From NCBI GenBank assembly GCA_036867785.1, contig CP145428.1, forward strand, positions 372,001-436,000: a stretch of DNA of 64,000 bases, given 5' to 3'. Source of the stretch: Plasmodiophora brassicae (taxonomy: Eukaryota > Endomyxa: Phytomyxea > Phytomyxea > Plasmodiophorida). The translations under genes and the position numbers were made by a program. Position 1 is the stretch's first letter; every line of letters starts with the position of its first letter. Below the pieces are notes generated by a model. That model was given only the letters and a program-made list of their open reading frames with translations. It had not been told where the DNA came from and made no database searches. This document shows, piece after piece, positions 31,905 through 42,118 of this stretch.

Positions 31905-32639
31905 ATGTCGTCGACTCCGTCAACGTCGCGTCCTGCGCTTGCACTGGTGCTGGCATGCCTAAGCCTGTAGGCGGCGACAGCGAAGCCGTTCCCGTGTCCC
32001 GAAGGCAGCAGACTGTACAAGACGCCGACGTTCGAGGAACTCACCCAGGTCGTTAACGAGGTCGGCCCTGAACTGCGCCGGAACCATATCCAGTTCAAGG
32101 TCATCGGGGGATACAACCTGTTCCGCCTACGAGCGCGCAGCACAGAGGACATCGACATCGCTATCAAGATGCCTGACGCTCCAGTCAACCTAGTTGAGCT
32201 GATCGTAACGCTGAACACTACGGGAATCTGTCAGCTGAGCACTGCTGCGTTCGCGTACGTTTTGGGACAAGACAGGCTGATTAAGGTGGACTTCATTGAT
32301 TCCCGCTTCTTCATGTCGCTGAGGAATATTCCGGACGCCGTTTGGTCGAGCGAGGGTTTCACCATGCCTCTGGCATGGCAATTGTACCTCAAGCTCCGCA
32401 CCTGGCGAAGTAGGTCCCAGCGGATCGCACCGGTCCCATTCGGCAAGTTCGGGAAGAACAAGGAGAAGTTCAAGTTTGACGAGGCCGATGTGCGAACGTT
32501 GCTAGCTCACCAGCTGCGAACCAACCAAACTGTTGACCAGGATATCATCACCCTCAGCATGGACGCTGCACGCGATTTCGTACTCCGTTTCCCTGAAGAG
32601 ATGCCGCAATTCTTTACGTTGGGGTGGTATTTCCAATAA
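31905..32639 (+). CDS. Nucleotidyltransferase-like secreted protein with in-frame TAG
   Basis: From Met 31905 the frame encodes a signal-like segment (RPALALVLACLSL), then TAG at 31968-31970, then AATAKPFPCPEGS and 222 further sense codons to the stop at 32639. The body contains KVIGGYNLFRLRARSTEDID, close to the GG...R.T.DIDI core of nucleotidyltransferase-fold proteins. It also has KVDFIDSRFF and a C-terminal helical part (LYLKLRTWRS; ADVRTLLAHQL). The TAG sits exactly at the expected signal cleavage region. It could be a nonsense mutation, readthrough, or a very short unrecognised intron. Confidence 0.55.
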
Positions 32640-33019
32640 CGAAGTGACTTAAATAAATCCGCCCCTCACGATTGGATAACTGCATATGATGTCGCTAATG
32701 TGTGCCGGCCTGCTCAACGCTGCAAGTAGACGTCCTCGTCGTAACGAGTAATTTGTGCAACTGATCGTTTGTACCGCCTTGTGACGAGCCCTGCGCATCG
32801 TGCCCGCATTGGACGAAGCCGTCTCGGTCGGGACTTGAATTCTAATAAGCCGCAATCGATTCCTGCTGAGATTTGACAGTTGGCGTCGTCGATGTATTGG
32901 CCGCATTGGATTCAACCGTTCTGGCCACTGATATACGGTTTTGATAGGACCTCGAATGCCAATCAGCTGCAACCGGTCGTTCACCCTGCGCGAGTAATAT
33001 TTCAAAGAGAACCAATTGG

Positions 33020-33900
33020 GCTCGGGTTCATATCTAGTGAATCGCGATCTTCCATGGGCGCTCCGGTCCTGTTCGCCACCAAGAAGGATGACACCCTTCG
33101 CCTGTGTGTGGACGAGACCTCAACAAGATCACCAAGCGGGAGCCACACCCACTGCCGGTCGTCTCGACCCGGTCGAGCGTTCTTCGTCAGCTGCCCGGTG
33201 CGAAGCCTGTTCAAGATCGCCTTGAGCGCGGGGCGCATGCAATCTCATCGATGTGTCCAGGTCGGGATCAAATGGAAGACCACGGCCATTTCGAATTAGA
33301 GTACGAGTTCTGCTGTTCGGCCTGAAGAATGCACCTGCCGCTTTCCAACTCTTCGTGAACGAAACATTCCGCAAGTACTGGGATCAGTTCGTGGTCGTGT
33401 GCCTGGGCGACATCCTTTATCTATTCGTCGGACCCGTCCCACAACGACAAACACGTGCGTCTCGTCCTGAACCACAGGTCAAGCACCTGTTCAGTTTACG
33501 GGGCAGAGTTCGCGGGAACAGCAGGCGCGATCGCATAGCACATGTTCAAGCATCGCCGCGTTCTGCTGTTCGTAGTCCAGGATCCCGTTCGGCAACCATC
33601 GGCCAAGCATTCACGACGTCTGGAAGTTGCCAGATTCGACCCGGGCTGTGCAGGCGTTCCTGGGATCCGCCAATTTCTACAGCCAGTTTCATCGTCGACT
33701 ATGTACGACTGCACCCGCGCGCAAGAACGTTCCGTTCGCCTGGACGTCAGAGTGCACGGCGTCCTTCCACCAGATCAAGGACGCAGTGGCATCAGCGCCC
33801 ATCCTCGTTCATTTCACTGCGAATATGTTGATCCGTGGCTTCCACTGCAAGTCCCCAGGCAAGCCAGGTCCTGGTCCTGAAAGGGAGGCAGTGTACCTAA
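33020..33900 (+). mobile_element. Fossil Ty3/gypsy (Metaviridae) pol fragment
   Basis: Plus-strand pieces match the reverse-transcriptase to RNase H part of Ty3/gypsy pol, including short stretches such as SSMGAPVLFATKKDD, LFGLKNAPAAFQLFVNETF and FTANM. Roughly 0.9 kb survives. It is broken in several places and lacks recognisable gag, integrase or LTRs in this window. Moderate divergence between pieces suggests an old, inactive copy. Confidence 0.8.
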
Positions 33901-34257
33901 CGCGCAGGTCGGGTGCGCTAGTCTCGAGCACATAAGCCGCCTCGGACGATTACAGGTTGTAATACCGTATATCAATGTCTCTGCCCCTCGTTGCGTCCTT
34001 GCCTTCGTCTTCGCCACACGGCACGAAGAACATCTTCAAATACGTCGATGCCGCGATACCCCGACTTCCTCGGCCATCTGATCGCAGGGCACCAGACTGC
34101 AGACCAGAACGCGATAAACCTTTCCAGGGACGTCGCAGCACACGTTGTCGCACAAAGGCCTCTTCGAAGAACGCCCGCAGTTTGCCCAATTGGGATTTCT
34201 TTCCGGAAGCTCAAACAATGGAGACCTTCCATATTGAAACCAGATGATGGTGACCGT
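33901..34257. other. No resolved gene; possible minus-strand exon
   Basis: A minus-strand open frame (about 33953-34189) ends with STYLKMFFVPCGEDEG and DIDIRYYNL and looks mildly coding. It is not joined convincingly to the gene at 34258-35037 on the same strand. It could be a separate small gene. Confidence 0.2.
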
Positions 34258-35037
34258 TTATCTATCATACTGCCAGTCAACCAGATTAACCCAGCGTTGC
34301 CGTTTCGGTGCGACGTTGGATCGCAGTCTATACTTAAGCCCCAGGGCGTCGCGATCGCTGATGGCCAGCATGCTGCTCAGATGGAGACCGACGAACAGTG
34401 TTCGGCAAATCTCAGCGTACTCTTCGGGAACAGGGATATCCACAACGGGGCAGCCTTCGTACTCGTCGTATGGATCGCGAAGAATTCCCTCGATGACGAA
34501 CAACGCCCCCGTGACGGTGCTTGCACTGTACTTGTCGGTGTTGAGCAGAACGGATCGGTACAGATGCAGTCCAATCAAGGTGTGGTATCGAAGATTGGGC
34601 ACGAGAAACGCATACTTATGCTCGTGCGAAACGTTCGCCCAAATTCCCGTATCCCAGGCCGACATGTCGTGAAGGCCGACGTCCGACGCTGAGAAGATCT
34701 GCAGGTACGGTTCCGAGGGGTCGCCAGGGAACGCTGGCGACAGCGCAAACCGGTGATACGGTGCCGACAACGGCAACATGGCCAATTCAGAATCCGTGAA
34801 TGTCGACAGCTCATTCAGCCCATTCTGCGTCAGGCAGCGCAACGCCTCGGGCACCAGCCGATCCGGGATGACGAAGAACAGGCGGTTCGCGACCAGGGCG
34901 GACCCATAGACGGCCAGCGACGCCATCTCCCCCCAGACCAGCGGGACAATGCCGACGCGGGCCAGCAGGTTGCACAGGATGGCGACATCGTACACCCTCA
35001 AGCCGGGCGACGACGGCAACGTGACCTGTGCTGGCAT
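34258..35037 (-). CDS. Hypothetical protein (259 aa)
   Basis: An intronless frame from MPAQVTLPSSPGLRVYDVAI to VNLVDWQYDR. The chosen Met precedes a coherent alpha/beta sequence: ILCNLLARVGIVPLVWGEMA, ALVANRLFFVIPDRLV, DVGLHDMSAWDTGIW, NLRYHTLIGLHLYR, and a cluster of acidic residues (RDPYDEYEGCPVVDIPV). The layout hints at a nucleotidyltransferase-like fold as in the gene at 31905, but no diagnostic motif is certain. The frame stays open upstream to 35283 without coding character. Confidence 0.55.
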   Translation of the reverse strand: MPAQVTLPSSPGLRVYDVAILCNLLARVGIVPLVWGEMASLAVYGSALVANRLFFVIPDRLVPEALRCLTQNGLNELSTFTDSELAMLPLSAPYHRFALSPAFPGDPSEPYLQIFSASDVGLHDMSAWDTGIWANVSHEHKYAFLVPNLRYHTLIGLHLYRSVLLNTDKYSASTVTGALFVIEGILRDPYDEYEGCPVVDIPVPEEYAEICRTLFVGLHLSSMLAISDRDALGLKYRLRSNVAPKRQRWVNLVDWQYDR

Positions 35038-35886
35038 TCGCGGGCACTGACCCGGACGGCGTTGCGTGCGCACTTGTGACCACCTGACGACGAGAATAGC
35101 CTCCGTTGGCCCTCCGCAAAACGGCGTTTTCGGAACAATGAGGCCTCGGTTTCGGCGTCTGTCTGGCACACATCTGCCACTGCCGAGATGGGTTTGTCGG
35201 TAGCCCCCTGCATCCATATCTGCATCGGCGTGAAGAACGTCGACGTCTGACAGCCTCGGGATGCCGTCAGTGACAGGCTCCACGAACTCGCCGCAGCTCT
35301 CTTGATCCTTTCGGGTGCGCTAGTACCCGTGGAACATTTGGCGCGCTTGTTCATTAGGCATGCCAATCGTGTCGAATGAAGTTTTCAAGGGGCGAGGGTC
35401 TTCAACGTCATCGGTGTGACTGTCCAGGGCCTGCACCTGATCCACGGTTTCAACGTCCTTTCTGCCCGGACGACTTCAACGACTTTCGCGACTTGAATCA
35501 ACACCTTGCTGTTCGTTCAGTTTCAGTTGTACCGTATTTGCCGGTCGCCCTCAATGCACGGAAACGAACTTCGCAACCTCTTTCGTGATGCCCAGCACTT
35601 GTACGGTGCCTTCGCTGCGGCCGTACACCTGCGGCTTCGACAATACCTGGGTCGGAGCCTCTCGAGATTGTTGGTCTGGCCTACATGGACAGTGGTCGCT
35701 GACGGATGCGGATCTTGTGTCACGATGACGTCGGTTCGGCCGTTTCCCGGGAGGTTGTCCGTTGATGGACGAACGGGTCGCTGATCGTAGCGTTAACCTG
35801 CCGACGTTCCGGACCACAGGTCACAGACCGCCGGAGCGAAACCGCAGACGGCCGCCGAAGGTGCCCACCGTGTGTCGTGTGTCGCT
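35038..35886. other. No confident gene; minus-strand exons possible
   Basis: A minus-strand stretch at about 35395-35520 reads LIQVAKVVEVVRAERTLKP and ends TLAP-stop. Another, just upstream, reads QVLGITKEVAKFVSVH. They may be exons of one small gene, but no splice model fits well. The rest should include the promoter of the permease at 35887. Confidence 0.2.
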
Positions 35887-37668
35887 ATGGCCGGTGATGG
35901 CAGTGACGATCGCCTGAAAGGCAACCTGGGCACGTTCTCGGGCATGTGCCTCGTCATGGGCCTGATGATTGGTCGCGATGAGTGCGCGTTTGTGTGTGTA
36001 CGGCCGTGCCCTAATACCATGCGGCGTGACGTTAGGGTCGGGCATATTCTCGACGCCAGGCAAGGTGGTCGCATTGGTCGGGTCGCCTACCACGGCGATC
36101 TCGTTGTGGGTGGCCGGCGGCCTGCTGACGTTCTGCGGCACGTTCTCGTACATCGAACTCGGGACGATGATGCCCAGGAGCGGCGGCGAACAGGCGTACC
36201 TGGAAGCCGCGTTTCGCCGTCCACGCGCCCTGGTCGCCTTTCTGTTCTGCTGGGTGATGATCCTCTGCATCCGCCCCGGGTCGGAAGCCGCCGACTGCAT
36301 CATCTTCGCCAAGTACGTCGTCGTGCCGTTCCTCGGCGACGCCGATCACGACGGCTTCCGCGTGGGTAAATTGCCCAACGGGGTCTGTCTCTGGGGCGCG
36401 CCGCTTAGACCGACCGGTCGCAGGAGAAGTGCCTGGCGGTCGTGGCGATCACGTCGATCACGCTGGTCAACATGGCGGCCACCAGGCTAGCCGTCGTCGT
36501 CCACGACGTCCTGACCTGCATCAAGATCGCCGTCGTGACGCTTATCGCTTTGACGGGCGTCCTCGTTGCCGCGGGCGCCATCGCCATCACAGACACGCCG
36601 GCGAACTTCTCCACAGGGTTCCACGGGTACCGCTCGACGTCGCCATCGTCGTCCAGCGACGGCGTCGCTGACCCTGGCGCCGCAGGTCGGCGTCGAACGT
36701 GTCAAACTACGCGAGCGCCACGTTCCTGGTCATGTGGGCGTACGACGGGTGGAACAACCTGTCGTACTCGGCGGGCGAGCTCGGCGACCCAGTCAGGCAG
36801 TTGCCGAGGGCCACCGCGCTCGGCGTCCTGTTCGCCACCTGCCTGTACGTGCTCGCCAACTTCGCCTACTTCATGGTCGTCCCGCTGGCCGACCTGGTGG
36901 CCTCGTCCGAACTGCTGGCCGGCACGTTCTTCAACGTCGTGTTCGGCGGCGTCATGGGCGCGCACGTGTTCCCGATGCTGCTGGCGCTGAGCGCGTACGG
37001 CGCCGTGTCCGCGATGGTGTTCAGCGCCGGGCGCGTCGCCCAGGCGGCCGCCTTGGCCGGCGTCCTGCCCTACTCGGCCTACTTTCGGCATCTGCACGCG
37101 GCGACGGGGACCCCGGTGCGGGCGTTGGCGCTGAACTGGCTCCTGACCGTCGCCCTGATCGTGTCCCCGCCGAGTCGGAACGCGTTCGACTTCCTCGTCG
37201 ACCTGGTCTCGTACCCGGAGTGGGTCTTCTACGGTAAGCGGCCGCGTGTACTACTGACCGTTCCCCCGAATGCCTGCCTGACCCGGCGTCAGGGTTGTCG
37301 GTCGTCGGGCTCATTGTCCTCCGGTACACGGGCGGCGACGTGCATCGGCCGTTCAAGGTGCCGACGGTGCTGCCGGTGCTGTTCATCGCGGCGGCGCTGT
37401 TCCTCGTCGTGTTCCCGTTCTTCCCAACGACGAACCCGGCGTACCCGTCGTGGTTGCCCCCGGTTATCAGCCTAGGTAGGGATCACTGTTACGTGCACGT
37501 GCACGCCAATTGCAGACGTCGTTGACCAATCTGCCAGCAATCATTGCAACGGCGGTGCCGGTCTGGTTCGCGTTCGTCAAGGACAACGAGATGGCGGATC
37601 TGGGCTTTGCCCTGGAGCCGTCCAAGGCCATCGCCGACGACAACTCGTCGTCGATCATGATGGCGTGA
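35887..37668 (+). CDS. APC-superfamily amino-acid permease (LAT/SLC7-like)
   Basis: Six exons (introns 35972-36035, 36362-36423, 36627-36685, 37234-37292, 37463-37515) give 494 aa. The first junction rebuilds [19 protein letters not shown], the unwound TM1 motif that binds the amino-acid backbone. Further signatures: [20 protein letters not shown] (TM3), [16 protein letters not shown] (TM6), [20 protein letters not shown], and [20 protein letters not shown]. About twelve TM segments are expected. The tail is short and acidic/Ser-rich ([11 protein letters not shown]). Likely a plasma-membrane amino-acid exchanger or importer; light-chain-type, but a partner glycoprotein was not seen. Confidence 0.93.
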
Positions 37669-37853
37669 CCGCCATACGCGTCGCTGTCTCAATTAACGAA
37701 TGCATAATGTCGACGATGTCGTGGGCGGGAACCGTCGAGAGTGCACCAACTCGCCGATGCCTGCAAGGGTCTTGCAGGGGCTTAGGGTCGGGGCGGGCGG
37801 GCCTGCCTTTGCACCAGCGCGTGTCTGGCGCATGACTCATTCGACGAGAACGT

Positions 37854-38063
37854 ATGCTGGGGTTTCGGGTGGCGCGTCGAACGAACTTCTCGCTGGCGCG
37901 TCGGATGCCCTACGTGCTGACGGATCAGGCCCAGGTCGTCCTGGACGCGACGCGACGAAGGACGCTGTTCCGAGCGGCCGCCGAACGCGCTCAGGCGGCG
38001 AAACGGCAACGCCCGGCGCCACCACACGCCGTCGTCAGCGACAATGTCAAACCGCGAGCCTAA
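37854..38063 (+). CDS. Possible small Arg-rich protein (69 aa)
   Basis: MLGFRVARRTNFSLARRMPY resembles a mitochondrial targeting or ribosomal-type N-terminus, and the rest is an Arg/Ala helix (FRAAAERAQAAKRQR). Support is limited to the open frame and composition; the complementary strand is also open. Confidence 0.3.
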   Translation: MLGFRVARRTNFSLARRMPYVLTDQAQVVLDATRRRTLFRAAAERAQAAKRQRPAPPHAVVSDNVKPRA

Positions 38064-38236
38064 CGGTGGGGCACAAGATCGACGACGTGCAGCTGGAATT
38101 AAACGTTGCAGATACGTGCCCGACCAATTGCTACAGAGTTGTCCCTCGATATCAGTAGCAACCCCCCAACGCAACCGATAATCGGGAACGCGCAACTTAT
38201 CGGGCGAGACGTCCTTCATGAAACGTCATCAGGTCC

Positions 38237-38655
38237 ATGCCTCGCAACGACCTTGGGCGTCACCAAACGGATTCACACATCTCGATGCACTCGCTGGTCC
38301 ACTTGCCCGACATCATCAAACGATGGGGACCATTGCTCGGATGCGTTTGGACCTGGCCAATGGAACGGTGGATATTGTTTATGAAAGAGGTCCTGCAGTC
38401 TACCATATCGGAGACAATTGCTATTGCTCTGTACTTGCAGCTGGTCCAGGCCGATACTTTCCTGCGAGGCGAATTCCTATTCCCGTACAGAAGAGGGCTA
38501 TCACTCCTGAGGGAATATTTCTGATAGAATTCGCCTCGCAGGAAAGTATCGGCCTGGACCAGCTGCAAGTACAGAGCAATAGCAATTGTCTCCGGTATGG
38601 TAGACTGCAGGACCTCTTTCATAAACACTAACCGTGATCTGCCCGACGGGCGCAC
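38237..38655 (+). mobile_element. DNA-transposon (DUF4218-type, CACTA-like) fragment with palindrome
   Basis: The plus strand encodes MHSLVHLPDIIKRWGPLLGC and VWTWPMERW, a core like the DUF4218 domain of CACTA/En-Spm TNP2-type transposases. It then enters a palindrome: 38376-38476 and 38527-38627 are reverse complements of 101 bp with about one mismatch and a 50-bp spacer. No intact transposase or terminal inverted repeats were identified. Confidence 0.6.
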
Positions 38656-38675
38656 TATCGAAAAGTGCGACTGTG

Positions 38676-38699
38676 CCCCCCCCCCCCCCCCCCCCCCCC
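38676..38699. repeat. Poly-C tract, 24 bp
   Basis: An uninterrupted run of 24 C on the plus strand, 16 bp after the end of the palindrome-bearing transposon piece. Exact length is hard to trust in any assembly. Confidence 0.85.
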
Positions 38700-38856
38700 G
38701 ACATGTGCGACTTTTGGGCCCTCGCCACGCCGCATGTTATGGCACGGCCGCGACGGAGGTCGCGCAGCCGCGCAGTTTGAATAAACGTCCACGGCAACCG
38801 ACGGCTTCGGCAGTCCAAATACACGATAGATTTGATGTCTTAAAATGCCTATTACT

Positions 38857-39045
38857 CCCTAATTGTCACAGCGCACGTTCCCCTAATTGTCACAGCGCAC
38901 GTTCCCCTAATTGTCACAGCGCACGTTCCCCTAATTGTCACAGCGCACGTTCCCCTAATTGTCACAGCGCACGTTCCCCTAATTGTCACAGCGCACGTTC
39001 CCCTAATTGTCACAGCGCACGTTCCCCTAATTGTCACAGCGCCAG
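38857..39045. repeat. 24-bp minisatellite, 8 copies
   Basis: Eight head-to-tail units of TAATTGTCACAGCGCACGTT-type sequence (24 bp each, nearly identical), the last one diverging after CACAGCGC. In the minus-strand frame each unit encodes eight residues (GTCAVTIR), so the array extends the transposon-derived reading frame. Confidence 0.92.
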
Positions 39046-39745
39046 TGTCTGTTGGGCAGTTACGGACTGCGCCAGTCGGGCAGTTCTGGGGCAGCTGCGG
39101 GGCGGCTGATCGGTTATATACCAATATCCACCGTTCCATTGGCCAGGTCCAAACGCATCCGAGCAATGGTTCCCATCGTTTGATGATGTCGGGCAAGTGG
39201 ACCAGCGAGTGCATCGAGATTGTCCACAGCGACGAAGGTATGACAGATTCCAGGTATGCCAATGCATCCCTAAACGTTTTGGTCGAACGATCCAAATCGC
39301 TCTTGACGAATGCCTTCGAAAGCATCGTCGACACCTTATGCAGAAACTGGAAGATCGCCATCCAGAACGAAACAACTGCAGAGCCTGGATGGGATCGAAG
39401 AAGAACTTTGCCAACAACTGACCACCAGAGACCGATTCCAACGTCACCCAACCAAACCAGAGAGTCGGACGCCTTCCACCAAGAAGATACCAGCGGGTTC
39501 TTTGGTTTCGCAGGTCCTCCCGATATCCAGGTCGGTTTCTTCAGAGCAGATTCGAGTTCGACAGCGAGTGACGACCACTTAACGCCAGACTTGACTTTTG
39601 CTGGAAACGTAGAATTATTAGGCCAAGCCCAGACAGGAACGGGATCGCTATCGCGACCAAAGAGTTTTTCGGCCTGGTGGAGTGTTAGGAACAACCTGGT
39701 GTTTAACACAGAACGCACACTCCTGCTTACCTCCGGATTGTACAA
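39046..39745 (-). mobile_element. DNA-transposon (DUF4218-type) fragment, inverted second copy
   Basis: A minus-strand open frame runs from 39745 (MYNPEVSRSVRSVLNTRLF) through KVSTMLSKAFVKSDLDRS and YLESVIPSSLWTISMHSLV to HLPDIIKRWEPLLGCVWTWP, then into the minisatellite. The HLPDIIKRW...MERW block equals that at 38265-38370 on the other strand. DUF4218 is typical of CACTA-like TNP2 transposases. Only the 3' part of the gene survives; catalytic residues of the upstream domain are not present here. Confidence 0.65.
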
Positions 39746-42118
39746 CGGAGTGTCTGAGCCGCAAGAATGACGTTACGAGAAGCGTCAGAACCAGCGCCTT
39801 GCCGACGGACGGCGGGCGGTTCCGGCCGCGATGGTTGAGACTGACTCATCGACGGATGGACGACGAAACGGCGTGCGCCACGCACTAGCAGAGCAACACC
39901 ACACACAATGGGCTCGAATTGGCCCCACGGTTCAAACGCGGAGCGGATTTGGACGGAATGCAAATGCTGTGACGGTGTGCTGAAATTGCTGTGACCGGAT
40001 GCCTCCCGCTGTCCTGGTTACCGTGTCTCCCATTTGGCTCCAATTTGGACCCGATTGGGTTCCTGTGTACGCCACTGTTCTGATTTCACAATCCGTCGCC
40101 GATATGCTTTCATATCATCGCGTTCAAGCCACCGCCATCGATCGTGGGGCGCACATTTACGATATTGTACACGTCAAAGTCCACCACCAACAGTCGCGAT
40201 GCTGCCAAGCCGAATCCCAAGTTGGCGGGCGGCGTCGTAAACGTCGTCGCTGGCACGTAGTCGCTCGGTTTCCTACATACACACCTAATAAATTTGAAAC
40301 GGTCAGCGTTTTGCTCACGTTAAGACATGCGTTAATCGGGGACGCGGATCACGTCTTCATTCACCTGTGGTAGAAAGGACGTCGAGGGGCCAGAAAGTAT
40401 CTTCCACCGCAGTCAAATTAGACCATGTTTATCAATACCTACCAGGCGTTTCCAGGCTGCAGACCAATACGCGCTGCCGTCCTCCTTTATGGCGTTCGAG
40501 GACCGATGAACCCCATGGTCCGCTCTGACCATCCCTATCCGTGTCTTTGAGGTGACGTGCGGGCCCATCACCTGCTTCGCCGCGTGCCCCTCGTCGCCCT
40601 CGTCCATTTAGCCAGGAAGAATCCCGTGCCGCCCGTCGATATGAATTCTAGACTTGCTGAAGACGACTCGATGACAACGCGCCAAGCCGAACGTACACGG
40701 GCGAGTACGACTCCCTGGAGGCGCTGCTACAATCCATCTGCCGGGCATTTGGCGACGCTTTCAGCAGACGCGCCATTGCCATCGAGGGAAATTTGCAGCT
40801 GTCCATCAGCACCTGTCGAGTACATACATATGCTTGTACTGAACGGTTCTGATTGTGGCGAGACTCCGGCAGGGATGGCGGCTCTTCGACGGCAGACAGG
40901 CGTCCGCATGTCGAGGTGGCAACAGGCGCTGGAAGTCACCGCCCTACTTGATGGCCTGCATGCCAGGAACGCGGGGCTCACCAGGCAGACGGGGAGCTCG
41001 CAGATGCCCTTGATTGGTCGGCCAGCCACCAATGCATGGTGCAGGGTCAGGGCGCACGTCTTCGATTGCAGCGATCTGCGGGTGACCAGCAGGTCATCTC
41101 AGCTGAGGTGCAGGTCGACACGACGCTGGCCCCGACCAGGCAGGACGTCTGCGGCAATGCAGGTGCTCATGCTGGATGGGAGATGCCAGGCGGGTCCTGT
41201 CAAGTGTGTTAGGCGCTTTGGGAACCTGTACATCAGGCGACGACGCGTACCTGCCGTGGAGTTCGGGAGCGTTCCTCCAGACGTGTCTGGAGCATTGTCA
41301 GGAGCCCAGCACGATGTGCTGTAGACGTACTATGGCTCGTGCCTTTGGACGGCAACGTCGGCGCCGGCGCAGGTGCAGGCTGCAGGCGCGTCAGGGTTTC
41401 GGCGACCTGGAACGTGCGCGGCCGAACACAATGACATCCCGGTCGGCGGTGTACGACGTTGCAATGGGCGGCGCTGACGATCGACAGCGTCGTCCGCCGA
41501 CGACACCCACAATGCAGTCGTCGCCTTCTTCAAGTTGCGGCGTCCACAACAACAACGTACGCCGCCCTCCATTCGCCCACATCGAGCAGGAGGCGGCGGA
41601 GGATAGCGCACGTTTACTTCGTGTACAGGATGAGTTGGGGGAACCGCTCTGCGAATTGCGATCTGCGAACGCGACCGCACGAAGCCTGCGTGGGAAACAT
41701 TGAGGCGAATCCTATTTTTGGAAGCGCTCACGAGGGATATACCTGTTGTGCATACCATATTGTCCTACTCATGTACTGCACGGTTCTGGTTGTGGAGATA
41801 TGCCGCCAGGGAGGGCGTCGGGTGCCGCTGGTCAGCGGCGACGGCGGCGCAAGTTCAGGCAAGGCAGGCAGGCGCGTTAGGGCGTCGACCGGCGACCTGC
41901 AGCGGATGCCGAACACCGGAGGCCGTGTTGGACATTGCAGAGAGCGGCACTGGCGACCAGCAGGTGCGATGCCGATGCGACTGGTTCGATCTCGCAATTA
42001 TTAACGCCTTGTAATCTTTCGATGTTTCACAATCACAGTCATTTTTTAGATGGGTTAGTTTATGAGAAACGTCCAAATTTTCAACCAAATCGGATTTACC
42101 GCAGCTCCCTGAATAGGG
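39746..42118. other. Gene-poor region with decayed internal repeats
   Basis: No gene can be supported. Segments at about 40825-41105 and 41745-41985 share blocks (a ...GTACTGNACGGTTCT... start, GGCAGGGATGGCG-like centre and a GACCAGCAGGT end), and 41385-41480 is a weaker third relative, suggesting an old duplicated sequence. Positions 40566-40607 copy 42 bp of the receptor gene at 46036-46077. Open frames here are not codon-biased like neighbouring genes. Confidence 0.4.

Noticed and set aside
38857-39045. CRISPR-like array
   Set aside because: Units are contiguous 24-bp copies without unique spacers, and the genome is eukaryotic.
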